DNA from: Polytrichum commune | Lineage: Eukaryota > Streptophyta > Polytrichopsida > Polytrichales > Polytrichaceae | Assembly: GCA_950295325.1 (NCBI GenBank) | Contig: OX485807.1 | Coordinates: 49,072,440-49,136,439 of the forward strand | Reading direction: 5' to 3' | DNA: 64,000 nt | Part shown: positions 1-11,430 of the stretch, in pieces | How positions within the stretch are numbered: position 1 is the first letter of the stretch | How the letters are laid out: each line of letters opens with the position of its first letter | Position numbers and translations under genes: made by a program | The notes under the pieces: model-generated | Told to the model about the DNA's origin: nothing | The model's database searches: none | The model's input: only the letters and a program-made list of their open reading frames with translations

Positions 1-2387
1 CTGCTTAGTCATTATTTCTTTTCTGCTGTAACTCGGTGTTTGGCCTGACTGAAGGCCCACTGTTTCAGGTGTGGACTCCAGTGGAATGGCGATGGCTGTT
101 TTGACAATGAGGTATGAGAAATGTGCATTTTAGTCCATTATTTCCACTGCGCACACCTCTGTGCTCACACAAGGCTCCGTTGTTAGAGTATAATCCTGCA
201 CTTGGAGAAACAATCCAACCACCACACCTGCTTCAAAACATTATTGATGTGTCCAGTTCGGATAGATACCAAAAACACACCCAAAACTGTTAGTTGATAA
301 GAATGCATAAAGCTGTTACTTTTTTATTGAACAGAAGGTTCCGTTATCTTCACAAAATGCAATCGATGGTCTTGTTGCACAATGTTGACAGTGGAGCATG
401 ACGTACGGCCTCTTGACAACTGCAAGACAAGCTATTATGTCAAACCATCTCATGACCTGGAACTTGACATGAAATTATTGTTCAAGACAATGGTGGTGTA
501 GTTGTTGGTTAAATTTGAATTTGAATGTGTGATTGAGAGGAGGACTATTTCAGCAAGCAGGACAATGTCAAAGTAGGAACACTCCCAAATCCCAGCTATG
601 ACGATGCGACATTGGAATTAATTGCATACAAAAGCAGTAACCACAAGTCGGTGACAAAAGTGCAAGAAGAGTTCTGATCACATGCACATTTGAAGCATCC
701 TCATTTCCTGCGAGAAAGAAAATGAAGTTCAGAAGGGAGAATGAACTCCACAGAGCATAAGGAACCGAGTAGCCAACATTTCTCAATGTTCATGATGCTT
801 GGTGTGTTTTCTGAAGAGAGCAGAGCATGCCTGATTTTGTCAGCAAGCAGTACCATCCATTGCAAATGTAAAATCTGAATTTTACACGTAAGCCTGAAGG
901 AGGTGATCGTGAAATCAGTGTGTCATATAAATGGTGAGGATGCAGATAGCTTAAGTTAGAACATATCAGATTATATCCGGTGTACATTTACTCCGTGTTG
1001 TGCACTCGCAAATCGTCAGCGTGCAGCTAATCGACTGTTTGTTCACTTTTTTATCAATCAACTTATATTAACTCAGATACTATCTACATACTCCGTTGGC
1101 GTCGTTCTTTATGTACTTCAGGTGTGTGGCCGCAGGTTCAATTCAAGGCACATTGAAATGCCGGTGTTGAAGGTGTATTGTTTGCCCATTATTTGGTTGC
1201 TAACTATATGTATGCTGATCATGCTACTTTTTTGCGGATGTGCCTATTCACGTGGAGGTGGTTAGGTCTGTCTATCGTCGATGCATCTGTAAGTTGTAAG
1301 TTGCTACTCTTGAGTAAATTCGGGGAGCCGTCGACCTCCAGAACGGCAACTGGCATGAAGGGCACGAGATTCCGTTTACCCTTGCATTGTGCATGACCGG
1401 GAACGACATATATTGGAACAGGAAAGCATTTGACACCTCCGGATGAGCAGTTTAACCTCCACTATTGACCTCGTTTTGCAAGGTCAATTCGATCTCACAC
1501 GGCACACGAAATCATAACGAGGCCATCTGTAATACAGCTATTTGTCACAGTCCCAGTACTCCATTGGAAGTCCATTGAAGAATATTTCAAGCACACATGC
1601 AGGTAATAATACCTCAAGTCCGCTTGCCATGGCTTTGCAGGTCTGGGCATCCACAATTATGGGATACAATATCAAGAGTGTAGAATGTATGTCAAGGTTT
1701 GCTCGATTTAGAGAAAACCTACGCACTGAAAATGTGAGGTCAGCTCTGGAGGTGCAGATACTTGACTTTGGCAGGTGGAGACTACTTCTAAAGCTTAATC
1801 TGTGCCATCGCCATAGCCGACACCTCTCTGCTAATTGCGATGCGTGCCATATGCTCCGGTACCGTCCAATGGACGGGGACTTCATCAGACGGTCGCTCTA
1901 GAGACCCTCTGGATCAACGGTCGCTCTAGAGACCCTCCATTCGCGTCTTTTACCCAACTACTTGTTGATCATTCGGTGTGGAAAGAAAATTGCAAAAGTT
2001 ACGCCCTGGATCAGCATATCTCGATTGTCAGCCAAACCCACCCCTGCCATTCTGAAGAATGATTCGGAATCTGTCTTCCATTGAGGTCTGCATTAAGATA
2101 TTAAGAACTTGGAAAAGTACATTGCGGCAGGACCGGCCGGTAGATACTCTACGAAATTAAATGTAACGCATCGACGAACTTGCAGGCAAGTCTATGCAAC
2201 ACTACAGCATGCCGCGAGAGAATTCACGAGCTGATAACCGGTGATAAGTATCCCGTGCACATACACTGGCAAATATTTACAAGGGTTCACAAAAGTGAAT
2301 TAAATCTGGAATCATCATACTCGATGTTTTCCTTCCTTCTCGACGATAACATCTATTTTCCAGTAGTACACATTTCACATCCTTCAA

Positions 2388-2485
2388 TCAACGCCGGCTC
2401 CTTGTGTGATGGTCGCCCCGTAAGTGGACTAAGCTCACCACCTTAAGCGTGGACAAGTTGGTGTCGAGACCAGGGAATTGTTTCG
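2388..2485 (-). pseudogene. C-terminal relic of a family-2 gene
   Basis: The minus frame reads LSTLKVVSLVHLRGDHHTRS and then stops. This matches the C-terminal end of other family-2 frames (compare LSTLKVARLAHLRDDHHTRS in the inverted block at about 3.1-3.2 kb, and PGDPHTRSQR in copy 2). Equivalent relics lie at about 9360-9430 and 21630-21720. The 3' end of the gene was therefore duplicated in tandem before the whole segment multiplied. Confidence 0.6.
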
Positions 2486-2636
2486 GTACAATAAGACCTG
2501 CAGCTACTCGTTGATCATTCTGAGGGTAAAGCAAATTGCGAAAGTCATGCCATGGATCAGCACATCCCGCCCAATCCACTCCTGTCACTTAAAAGAAAGT
2601 ATTGGCATCTGCCTGTATACGAATAGCTGGAGGATG

Positions 2637-2920
2637 TTGGAAAGTAGAGATGACTTGAATCTCGCTCTTCATTTATGGGCCTAATTCTGTTGACTATGCA
2701 ATTCGGCACCCCACAGCTTCTTGGATTTCAGAGGCATGCAGTTGTCCCTCTCCCAATAACCATCGCGGAGTTGGTTAGGGTTCATTAGCAAAAGAGGGAC
2801 AACTGCATGCCTCTGAAATCCAAGTAGTTGTGGGGGTGCCTAATTACACTGGCGACACGATTAGGTCCATAAATGAAGAGCGAGATTCAAATCGTCTCTA
2901 CCTTCAAACTTCCAACTATT
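2637..2920. repeat. Imperfect inverted repeat at the left edge of an inverted block
   Basis: The left arm (2637-2751) and right arm (2793-2920) are reverse complements with some mismatches and a 41-nt spacer. Both arms share the core CAGAGGCATGCAGTTGTCCC. The left arm has the orientation found in copies 2 and 3, and the right arm is flipped. This marks one breakpoint of the inversion. Confidence 0.85.
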
Positions 2921-3950
2921 CATGTAGTCACGACTTATAGCTTCATGGCGTTGCCGCATGAGTGTCTTGGGAATGCAGAAAGTGAATTGGTCAGCGACTT
3001 GATGTCCATCCTCGCGTTAGAGAAGAGGAGAATGACTATGAGTTAGATTTAACACTCCGCCTCAAGCCTACATCTGAAGCTGACACCGGCACTCCGCTCC
3101 CTGGTCTCCACAACAACTTATCCACGCTCAAGGTAGCAAGATTAGCTCACTTGCGGGATGATCATCACACGAGGAGCTAAAGTTAACTGAAGAATGTGAA
3201 ATGTGGAGTACAGGGGAAAGCAGAGAGTGTGAGGCTGGGGCGTTAGACCTGGACCTGCGCCTTGGGACCACATTCCAAGCTGGTCACAATCACGGTGACC
3301 AATTTTCAACAGTTTCCCGGCGAGCAGAACATGATAGTAATCGGGTTCCACCAACTCTCGTTGTCCTGAATTTCATGATATTGCAGCATGAGTGCCTTGG
3401 GAACGACGAAACAGATGAATCGGATTCACAACATGATGTTCATCCTCGTGTCGGAGCTGGGGAGAATGAGGATTTGTTAGACCTCACCCTGCGCCTTGGG
3501 CGAACCTGTGAAGCTGGTCACGAGCACGGTTGTGAAATTTCAGCCAACAGCACAGCCAATCGCACCGGAAGAGCTCCCTGGTCTCAACACCACCGCGTCC
3601 ACGGCGCACGCTCAATCTGCCAAGGAGCTTCGCGAGTGATCATCACACGAGGAGCCGACGTTAACTGGATGATGTGAAATGTGGAGTACCGGAGAGTAGA
3701 TATTATTCTTGAGGAGTAAGGAAATCATCGAGTATGGCAATTTCAAAACTAAGTCGCTTTTGTGAAGTGCCCTCGGGAGAATTTGGCGGTGTATGTGGGT
3801 TACCGCTTATCAGCTTGTATATAGAATCTCTCGCTGCAACCCGTAGTGTAGCATACAATAATAATCAGACTTGCCTGCTGCAAGCTCGTCGATGCATTAG
3901 TGTACATTTTGTAGAGTACTATCTACCAGCCGGTCCTGCAGTAATGTACT
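2793..3950 (+). pseudogene. Inverted coding block of family-2 copy 1
   Basis: Everything here is the reverse complement of material found in normal minus orientation at about 9650-10600. Position 3950 onward returns to minus orientation. Read on the plus strand it gives a first module at about 2944-3180 (HECLGN, then LDLTLRLKPTSEADTG, ending HHTRS and stop). A second open frame runs 3201-3677 (158 aa, ATG), with LDLDLRLGTTFQAGHNHG and LDLTLRLGRTCEAGHEHG modules. The inversion separates the block from its own N-terminal part (3952-4078, minus), so the ancestral gene cannot be expressed whole. Confidence 0.75.
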
Positions 3951-3951
3951 G

Positions 3952-4078
3952 AATAGTTTCTCCGTCGCCGCGTTGAGGTGCCCAATCTTGCCATGTTTTG
4001 CTCGCCAGGATTCAACAGCTTGAGGGCAGCTTGCTTCACCTGCACACTCAACCTCGAATAATTATTCACAATGAACAT
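3952..4078 (-). pseudogene. N-terminal fragment of family-2 copy 1
   Basis: The frame starts MFIVNNYSRLSVQVKQAA and continues LLNPGEQNMARLG. It is colinear with the starts of the copy-2 and copy-3 proteins (both MFIVK, both LLNPGEQN), with an in-frame TGA just before the ATG in all three. Similarity stops at the inversion breakpoint near 3950. Confidence 0.7.
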
Positions 4079-4199
4079 AATTCAGATAAAGCAGAACAAC
4101 TGCCAACAATTCTTCGTTATAACCTGAAGATTACTGGCGATGGACGCAACACTTCGCAGAGATCTGCTTCCCATAGTTTGCATACCCTAGATCTTCACA

Positions 4200-4636
4200 C
4201 TAAAAGTCTACTGTAGCTCAACAAAATTCTTTTAAGAAACTTTGCAACAAGACAAGAACTGGCTTAGCATCCAACACTGGGCGAAAGCTGAAAGCATTCG
4301 TAATGATCCGAGTAAGCCTTACCATTGCAGAGTGAGTCACCGAGTCTCCTTCTGGACCACCACAACAGAGCACAATCTGCAGACTTGGTAGCCAGATAGC
4401 TAACTCACAGTTGCAATGTCTCCAAAACTGATGAAACGCAGAGTCGCCGAAATCAGTAATGTGCAAGGGCAGCCTAGCTCATTCTCCAATTTGTATCCGA
4501 GTCCGGAAGAAAGGAAGAAGGCCGTTGGCCCCACTTTTTTGCCCACGACCACCTGTCCTCTTGAAGACTTGCTCCACAAGTTGTGAAGATCCATTGCTTT
4601 GGAGGAAGAGTTGAAGACAAAATCCATGATTTGCAT
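4200..4636 (-). other. Conserved leader region upstream of family-2 copy 1
   Basis: Minus strand. An ATG at 4594 opens MDLHNLWSKSSRGQVVVG and continues KKVGPTAFF for 64 codons. Further downstream PEGDSVTHSAM is followed by a good donor (GTAAGG) near 4325. Both parts recur in copy 2 (11379 and about 11100) and copy 3 (about 23305, with an early stop, and about 23020). They may be upstream exons or a short upstream ORF of the family-2 transcript. The exon joins cannot be settled because the only evident intron between them would be about 31 nt. Confidence 0.45.
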
Positions 4637-4960
4637 CGTGTTGGCCTTCCGAAGGCAGGCAGGGATCAGATAGACAGATAGGACAGATGAAGTAGATGGA
4701 TCGAGGTCACGTAGCCTCTGAAAGTACAGATCAAAAGGAGCTTGAGAATGACAGAAAGCAGAACGAAGAGATAATCAAGAATATGCTGAACTGAGCTTGA
4801 TTGAATGCGCTGCAACATGGACAGCCCAATTACTTAATGTGGCAGATAAAGTACAATCTCAAACAGATCCTGGAGATGTGATAGGGCTGACTTGTCAAAT
4901 GCATTGCCCTCCGGGTTGATCTTTAGTCTTACAAATTCCGGCTTGTATGATTTGTTGGGG

Positions 4961-6111
4961 TTTATGTAAGATTGATGATGAATATGTTTGTTATTGATGT
5001 TTACTACACTAAATATGATATTTAGTGTTTGATACACTAAATACAAATGCATACACTAAATATCACTAACCCTATGAAAGTAATTAACATTAAATGTAAA
5101 CCCAAACACTAAATATCAACTATGGTAATATGTGGAAGTTACATGCATGAATTTAGTGTTAGTAAGATATGAAAAAAATTTAACAATGATAAAAAGAGAA
5201 GGGAAGTGATACTAGGCAAGGTCTTCTTGTCTACACTAGAATTGCATGGGAAAAAGCTCCCAAAGATTCGAAGAGGGAGGCCATCTATGATGATGTCCCT
5301 ACCAAGTTCGACACTACATGGGGTGGCAACAACCTCCTCTACCATAAGTCCAATTCTTAAATCATGTGGAACAATCATGTGCCGGATGTTGCTTAGTTAA
5401 TCATGCTTAGTCTAGTCACCTTCTTGGGGTGGGCTTGGGGTTTTGTGGTTCCATGGGGTTTAAATCCAAGAGAGCTTCCCCACTCTTTTTCTTTGGGTCC
5501 TTGTGGCCTTCACATGTGTGTTTTTGACAATGAAATAAAATCTTGTTTCACTTGTTTTAATGAAAGGAAAGATGTAACAAGACCACAAGGACCCAAAAAA
5601 GAGAGTTTTTTAAGGTAACTCTCTTGGGTGCACATGGTGGAAAGGGAGGGGGGGTGGGACCACACAAGAATAGCAAGTTGTTAGGGTTTGTCAAGGTCAT
5701 GGGTATAATATCCATGAAAGGCACTTCCACAAACTCATTTGTTTTATAAATTTGTGTGGCGAAGAAAACAACTCAAACTTGAATTATGTTGATCATCAAA
5801 ATTATTATTGTGGGGCCAATCCTATAATTGACTTCACGATTTTATATGAAAGTTGTGCAATTTAGTTCGTTTGAATTATGAAACAACACCTATATGGTCA
5901 ATCACTACATTTGGCCTATCCTTGCATCCTTTTCGGGCCACCACTTTTCCAATTAACCATTTTGGGTCCACACAATAATCATTCTATACCTAGTCCAATG
6001 CACCGGTAGGGGTCATTCACCATTTTCCGGGTTTTCTACCTCAATTACATACCACTAAAAAAGTAGGTGTCCGATTAATATAAGTGACCGAATTAGGCAC
6101 ATCTACCTGCA
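4961..6111. other. AT-rich spacer with a small coding relic
   Basis: Contains repeats of a TTTAGTGTT/AACACTAAAT motif at 5010-5170 and a coding-like relic at 5213-5345 (listed separately). A TGAAATAAAATCTTGTTTCA block recurs near 24230. No complete gene was seen. Confidence 0.5.
5213..5345 (+). pseudogene. Short coding relic, probably of a mobile element
   Basis: The plus frame reads IAWEKAPKDSKREAIYDDV, then TKFDTTWGGNNLLYH. A diverged second copy at about 23940-24065 encodes AWEKALKDSK, then IYDDVVAKFDVKYGGNKLLYH after small frame breaks. Similar peptides kept in two copies point to a once-coding source. I do not recognise the parent protein. Confidence 0.45.
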
Positions 6112-6985
6112 TAGTCATTATTTCTTTTCTGCTGTAACTCAGTGCTTGGCCTGGCTGTAGGCCCCATTGTTTCAGGTGTGGACTCCAGTGGAATGGAGAT
6201 GGCTGTTTTGACAACGAGGTATGAGAAGTTCACATTTTAGTCCATTATTTCCACTTTGCACACCTCTGTGCTCACACAATCCAACCACCACACCTGCTTC
6301 AAAACATTATTGATGTGTCCAGTTCGGATAGATACTAAAAACACACCCAAAACTGTTAGTTGATAAGAATGCATAAAGCTGTTACATTATATTGAACAGA
6401 AGGCTCTGTATTCTTCACAAAATGCAATGGATGGTCTTGTTGTACAATGTTGACAGTGGAGCATGATGTACGGCCTCTTGACAACTGCAAGACAAACTAT
6501 TATGTCAAACCATCTCAAAACCAGGAACTTGACATGAAATTATTGTTCAAGACAACGATGGTGCAGTTGTTGGTTAAATTTGAATTTGAATGTGTAATTG
6601 AGAGGAGGAATATTTCAGCAAGCAGGACGATGTCAAAGTAAGAACACTCCCAAATCCCAGCTATGATGATGCGACATTGGAATTAATTGCACACAAAAGT
6701 AATAATCACAAATCGGTGACAAAAGTGCAAGAAGATTTCTGATCACATGCACATTTGAAGCATCCTCATTTCCTGCGAGAAAGAAAATGAAGTTTATAAG
6801 GCAGAATGAACTTCACAGAGGATAAGGCACCGAGTAGCCAACATTTCTCAGTGTTCATGATGCTCGGTGTGTTTTCTGAAGAAAGCAAAGCATGCCTGAT
6901 TTTGTAAGCAAGCAGTACCACCCATTGCATATGTAAAATCTGTAATTTCACACATAAGCCTGAAGGAGGTGAGCGTGAAATCAGT

Positions 6986-8435
6986 GTTGGAAGCATCTAC
7001 TCAACTTCATCCAGACGATTCTGGAGAGCATCCAAGGGGCAGCTGCAACCTTGGCGGCCAAAGGCATTGCAGTTAGGTCGAAATTATATCGCCATTCCAA
7101 ATGATGGCAAGAATGCATTTCCCTGGAAAGGAAGTGGTCTCTTTCCGTGAACCTTGTAAACAATACCATGAAGGCGCACCGGGAGACTCTACTAAACAAA
7201 CTCTCATCTGAGCAACATTAGGTGTCTGGATAGCTGGTGTCTGCAGGTGAGCAACATAAAGATCAGAAATAGAAAACCTATAAGGAATATAAACCGGAGT
7301 CCGCAGATTCACACGCCCACGGAACACAATTGGCTAGTTGAATAATGTTATGTTGTTGTGACATGCCAAGAAGAATCACTAAATAGGAAGAAAAGAGATG
7401 AGGATAATGTCAATTCATGTCAGTTTAGGATTCGTGGCAGCCATAGAAGGAGATCCAGTAAAAATCTACGACCCATAAGATTATGGTCGATAGATCCTAC
7501 CTTAGTGTCTTTACACAATCAGGGTTTAGGGTTTAGGTATTTCCAAGGTCATATCTCATTTAAGTTTTTCATAACATCCAAGTTATAAGGAGATCCCAGT
7601 GTTTCATCTCCAATTTACATAGTGGCCACGAATCCTTGGGCCCCAAGGGTGACTGTGAAACCTTAGTTGACTTTGTTAGCAAGATAAGACTACTTCGAAC
7701 AGCCCATGGACACATTGGACACTCTTAACCTTCCATGCCTGGATGCCCTTAGTAATTACAGTGATGCAAAAGAGAATTTAGAGCGTTCCGTTTAATATTG
7801 CACATAAACAATAATGCTACAAGGGCGAACACGAACCTGGACAACACGAATTTTCCGCAATCCGAGAGCGAGCTTTGGATCCCTCTGGTCTTGCTCATCT
7901 CCATGGCCCAAGTGTTTACCTATTTGTTGCACTGCGTCCTATTACTTTCCAGATTCTTTCTTAAGTCTCTACATTGGAATAAATGGATGTCTTTATGTAC
8001 AGCAAAGCTCATATAAGCCAGAAAAGTTTTCGCTGGTATCCATGTGGAAACCATGTGGAGCTGAAGGGGTAATACTCAAAGCACATACCTACACAGGTTG
8101 TAGAGAGTCAAAGAAGTGTGGTACCACCTGCCCTAAGAAATCCATTGCCATCCTTATTCTTACTAAAAAAGTTTGAAATCTCCCAGCTGCATCGACTCCA
8201 AAGTTCATAGGTGAAGCGCCATTCACTTTAAGCAAGACCAAAGGAAATTGTACCGGTTCAAGCAAGAGTTATGTTGAAGCTGGAGGGACTCCAACTAGCC
8301 TTATGGTTAGGGTTTCTCCCAAGATTTCAAGAAATCGGATGACAAAAAATTGGAAGAGAATCAGTTGCACTGGAGAACTACATCGTTACCATCATCCCGT
8401 TATCATCATAGCCATGTGGCTGCATAGCTTACAAG
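6986..8435. other. Unique block replacing shared sequence in copy 2
   Basis: Copy 1 runs from the shared AAATCAGTGT (about 915) to the shared GACACCTC block through about 450 bp that also occur in copy 3 and near 28.4-29.0 kb. Copy 2 has instead about 1.45 kb of unrelated sequence. It includes open frames at 7073-7327 (minus, 84 codons) and 7814-8176 (plus, 120 codons), neither recognised. It could be an insertion with deletion, or captured gene fragments. Confidence 0.5.
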
Positions 8436-9903
8436 AAGCGAAGCACGACATTCCAATTACCCTTGCTTGTGTATGAGCAGGAAAAACCCTAGAACAGGGG
8501 AAGGATTTGACACCTCTGGATGAGCAGCGACCTCCAATATTGACTTCATTTTGCAAGGTTTAATTCGATCTCACACGTCACACACAATCTTCACGAGTCC
8601 ATCTCTAATACAGATAATTCTGGCGGTCCCAGTTCTCTATTTGCACATGCAAGTAATACCTCAAGTCTGCTTGCCAAGGCTTGCAGCTCTTGGTATCCAG
8701 AAACATGGAATACAATATCAAGTGTGTAAAATGTGTCAAGGTTTGCTCGTTGTTGTAAAGAAACATGCGTAGTTACGAATGTGAGACCTCTTCAGGTCGA
8801 GACACCTCTCTGTTAATTGCGGTGCATGCCATATGCTCGGGCACCGTCCAAAGGACGGGGGTTCTGTCCGGCGGTCGGTGTGAAGATCCGCTGGACAGCG
8901 TCCTGGAGTGCCGGTCCTTAATCCAACTACTTGTTGATCATTCGTTGTGTAAAGAAAATTCGGAAAGTCACGTCATGAATCAGCACATCTCGATTCTCGC
9001 CAAACCCACCCCTGCCACTGTAGAGAAAGTATTGGAGTCTGTCTTCCATCGAAGTCTGCATTAAGATATTAAGAAATTAGAAGAATACATTGTTGCCGGA
9101 CCGGTCAGTAGACACTTTACGAAATGAAAGGTAATGCATCGACGAACTTGGAGGCAAGCCTTTTTTGTTGTATGCGACAGTACAGCCTACAGCGAGAGAA
9201 TGTATAAGCTGATAATCGGTGATCCGCATACACTGGCGAATTCTCACGAGGGTTCACAAAAGCTACTTAACTCTGAAATCATACTACCCGATATTCTCCT
9301 AAATTACACTTGACGATAACATCTATTCTCCAGTAATACACATTTCACATTCTTCAATTTGCGCCGGCTCCTCGTGTGATGGTCACCCTGCAAGTGAGCT
9401 AAGCTCGCCACCTTAAGCGTGGAGTTGGAGTTGAGACCAGGGAGCTGTTTCGGTACAAATAAGACCAATTACTTGTTGATCATTGTGTGTGAAAAAGGAA
9501 ATTGCCAAAAGTCACGCCATGGATCAGCCCATCTCGCCAAACCCCCCTGCCATTTGGAAGGAAGTATGCCATTGGGCATCTGCCTTTCATTGAGGTTTGC
9601 ATTAAGAAATGAGAAGAGTACATCGCTGAAGGACCGCCTTGTAGATATTACTCTACAAAATGTACATTAATGCATCGACGAGCTTGCAGCAGGCAAGTCT
9701 GAATAATATTGTATGCTACACTACGGGTTGCAGCGAGAGATTCTATATACAAGCTGATAAGCGGTAACCCACATACACCGGCAAAATTCTCCCGAGGGCA
9801 CTTCACAAAAGCGACTTAGCTTTGAAATTGCCATACCGGATGATTTCCTTACTTCTTGAGAATAGCATCTATTCTCCGGTACTCCGCATTTGACATCATC
9901 CAA

Positions 9904-10848
9904 TTAACGTTGGCTCCTCGTGTGAGGATCACCCGGCCTCGCAAAGCTCCTCAGCAGATTACGCGTGCGCCGTGGACGCGGTGGTGTTGAGGTCAGGGAG
10001 CTGTGGACGCGTTGGTGTTGAGACCAGGGAGCTATTCCGGTGCGATTGGCTGTGCCGTTGGCTGAAATCTTACCACCGTGCTCGTGACCAGCTTCACAGG
10101 TTCGCCCAAGGCGCAGGGTAAGGTCTAACAAATCCTCATTCTCCCCAGCTTTGACACGAGGATGAACATCATGTTGTGAATCCGATTGATCTCTTTCGTC
10201 GTTCCCAAGGCACTCATGCTGCAATATCATGAAATTCAGGTCAACAAGAGTTGGTGGCACCCGATTACTATCATGTTCTGCTCGCCGGGAAACTGTTGAA
10301 AATTGGTCGCCGTGATTGTGACCAGCTTGGAATGTGGTCCCATGGCGCATGTCTACGTCTAACGTCCCAGCCTCATACTCTCCTGCTTTGGCACGAGGAT
10401 TAAGATCCTCATGTCGCAGATCAGTTACATCTTCTGCCTTCTCAAGGGACTCATGCTGCACTGACATGAAGTCTATGAGCCGAGTTGGTGGCTCTGGATT
10501 ACACCACGTCGATGTTACAAATTGGAGATATGTATCTGGATCCCCATCAAAAGACAACCTGGGGATGTATCGGTCTTCATCGACTATGCATTTCGGCACC
10601 CTCCCAGCTACTTGAGCTTCATAGGCACGCAGCTGTAACTCTCTTGATGTTGGAGATGCATCTTGGTGGCGTGTCTCCCTCCCAACTTGTTCGTTCATGT
10701 CTTGAACACTGCTTCTTATGTTTAATCGTGCAGGCCGCGGCCCTGAGGTCTGAAATCCTGTCTCGTTTTGCTCGCCGGGATTGAGGAGCTTGAAGGCAGC
10801 TTCTTTCACCTGCACACTAAACCTGAAATATTTCTTCACAATGAACAT
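9904..10848 (-). CDS. Family-2 protein with tandem EAR-like modules (best copy), 314 aa
   Basis: Single open exon from an ATG at 10848 with an in-frame TGA just upstream. The start is conserved in the two sister copies. N-terminal MFIVKKYF and LLNPGEQN blocks are followed by a polar middle region. Two modules of about 75 aa then share HE(S/C)L, HxD(L/V)xPR, KAGE(Y/N)E and AGH(N/E)HG. The second carries LDLTLRLG, a match to the EAR repression motif LxLxL, and the first has the decayed LDVDMRHG. No DNA-binding domain, signal peptide or membrane segment is visible. If expressed it could be a nuclear adaptor or repressor, but that is inference from one short motif. The leader at 11.0-11.4 kb probably belongs to the same transcript. 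Confidence 0.5.
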   Translation of the reverse strand: MFIVKKYFRFSVQVKEAAFKLLNPGEQNETGFQTSGPRPARLNIRSSVQDMNEQVGRETRHQDASPTSRELQLRAYEAQVAGRVPKCIVDEDRYIPRLSFDGDPDTYLQFVTSTWCNPEPPTRLIDFMSVQHESLEKAEDVTDLRHEDLNPRAKAGEYEAGTLDVDMRHGTTFQAGHNHGDQFSTVSRRAEHDSNRVPPTLVDLNFMILQHECLGNDERDQSDSQHDVHPRVKAGENEDLLDLTLRLGRTCEAGHEHGGKISANGTANRTGIAPWSQHQRVHSSLTSTPPRPRRTRNLLRSFARPGDPHTRSQR

Positions 10849-10999
10849 GATTCAGATAAAGTAGAACGATTGCCAACAGTACTTCTTCCTCATAACCTGA
10901 AGACTACTAACGATGGACACAACAATTCGCAGAGTTCCGCTCTCCATAATTTGTATACCCTACGTCTTCACACTATGATCCTAGCTAGTCTAAGCACAA

Positions 11000-11430
11000 C
11001 AAAGATCTTTAAGAAAAAGTTTGCAACCACACACGAATGGGCGTAGTATCCAACACTGCGCAAAAAGTGAAAGCATTCCTAATGATCCAAGTAGGCCTTA
11101 CCCTTGCAGAGTGAGTCACCGAGTCACCTTCTGGAGCACCACAACTGAGAACCATATGCAGAGTCCCGGTAATCGGAGAGCTAACTCACAATTGCAATGT
11201 CTCCAAAACTGATGAAACGCACAGAGTATCCGGAATCAGTAATGTGCAAGAGCCGCCTAGCTCATTCCCTAATTTGTATCCGAATCAGGAAAGGTACGGA
11301 AGAAGGCGGTTGGCCCCACTTTCTGGCCCACGATCACCTGTCCTCTTGAAGGCTTGCTCCACAAGTTGTGAACATCCATTGCTTCGAAGAGAGTTCGAGA
11401 GAAAATCGATCCATAATGTGCATCGTGTTT
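11000..11430 (-). other. Leader region of the copy-2 family-2 gene
   Basis: An ATG at 11379 opens MDVHNLWSKPSRGQVIVG then QKVGPTAFF. A later block PEGDSVTHSAR is followed by GTAAGG near 11100. It is colinear with copies 1 and 3. It may be 5' exons or a short upstream ORF of the 9904-10848 gene. Confidence 0.4.

Larger units (their letters stand above)
1..4960. repeat. Compound duplicated segment, copy 1 (left edge outside window)
   Basis: Positions 1-910 match 6112-6980 closely. From about 930 the sequence matches the start of copy 3 (20340 on), and 1370-4960 matches both other copies. The segment holds an untranslated-looking stretch, a family-2 gene wreck (2.4-4.1 kb) and its upstream leader (4.2-4.7 kb), and ends near a shared CTTGTATGATTTGTTGGGG block at about 4943. 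Within 1.9-2.6 kb a roughly 540-bp unit is repeated in tandem, seen as repeated TTGATCATTC and GGATCAGCA blocks. The stretch 1-2.3 kb shows no convincing gene. Confidence 0.8.

Noticed and set aside
1542-1901. 119-codon plus-strand frame with an overlapping 115-codon minus-strand frame
   Set aside because: The two frames overlap on opposite strands, and the frame is not preserved in copies 2 and 3. It is probably untranslated DNA of the repeated segment.
10334-10784. Plus-strand frames of 93 and 99 codons opposite the family-2 gene
   Set aside because: They lie antisense to the 9904-10848 frame, which has the conserved start and modules. They are shadows.
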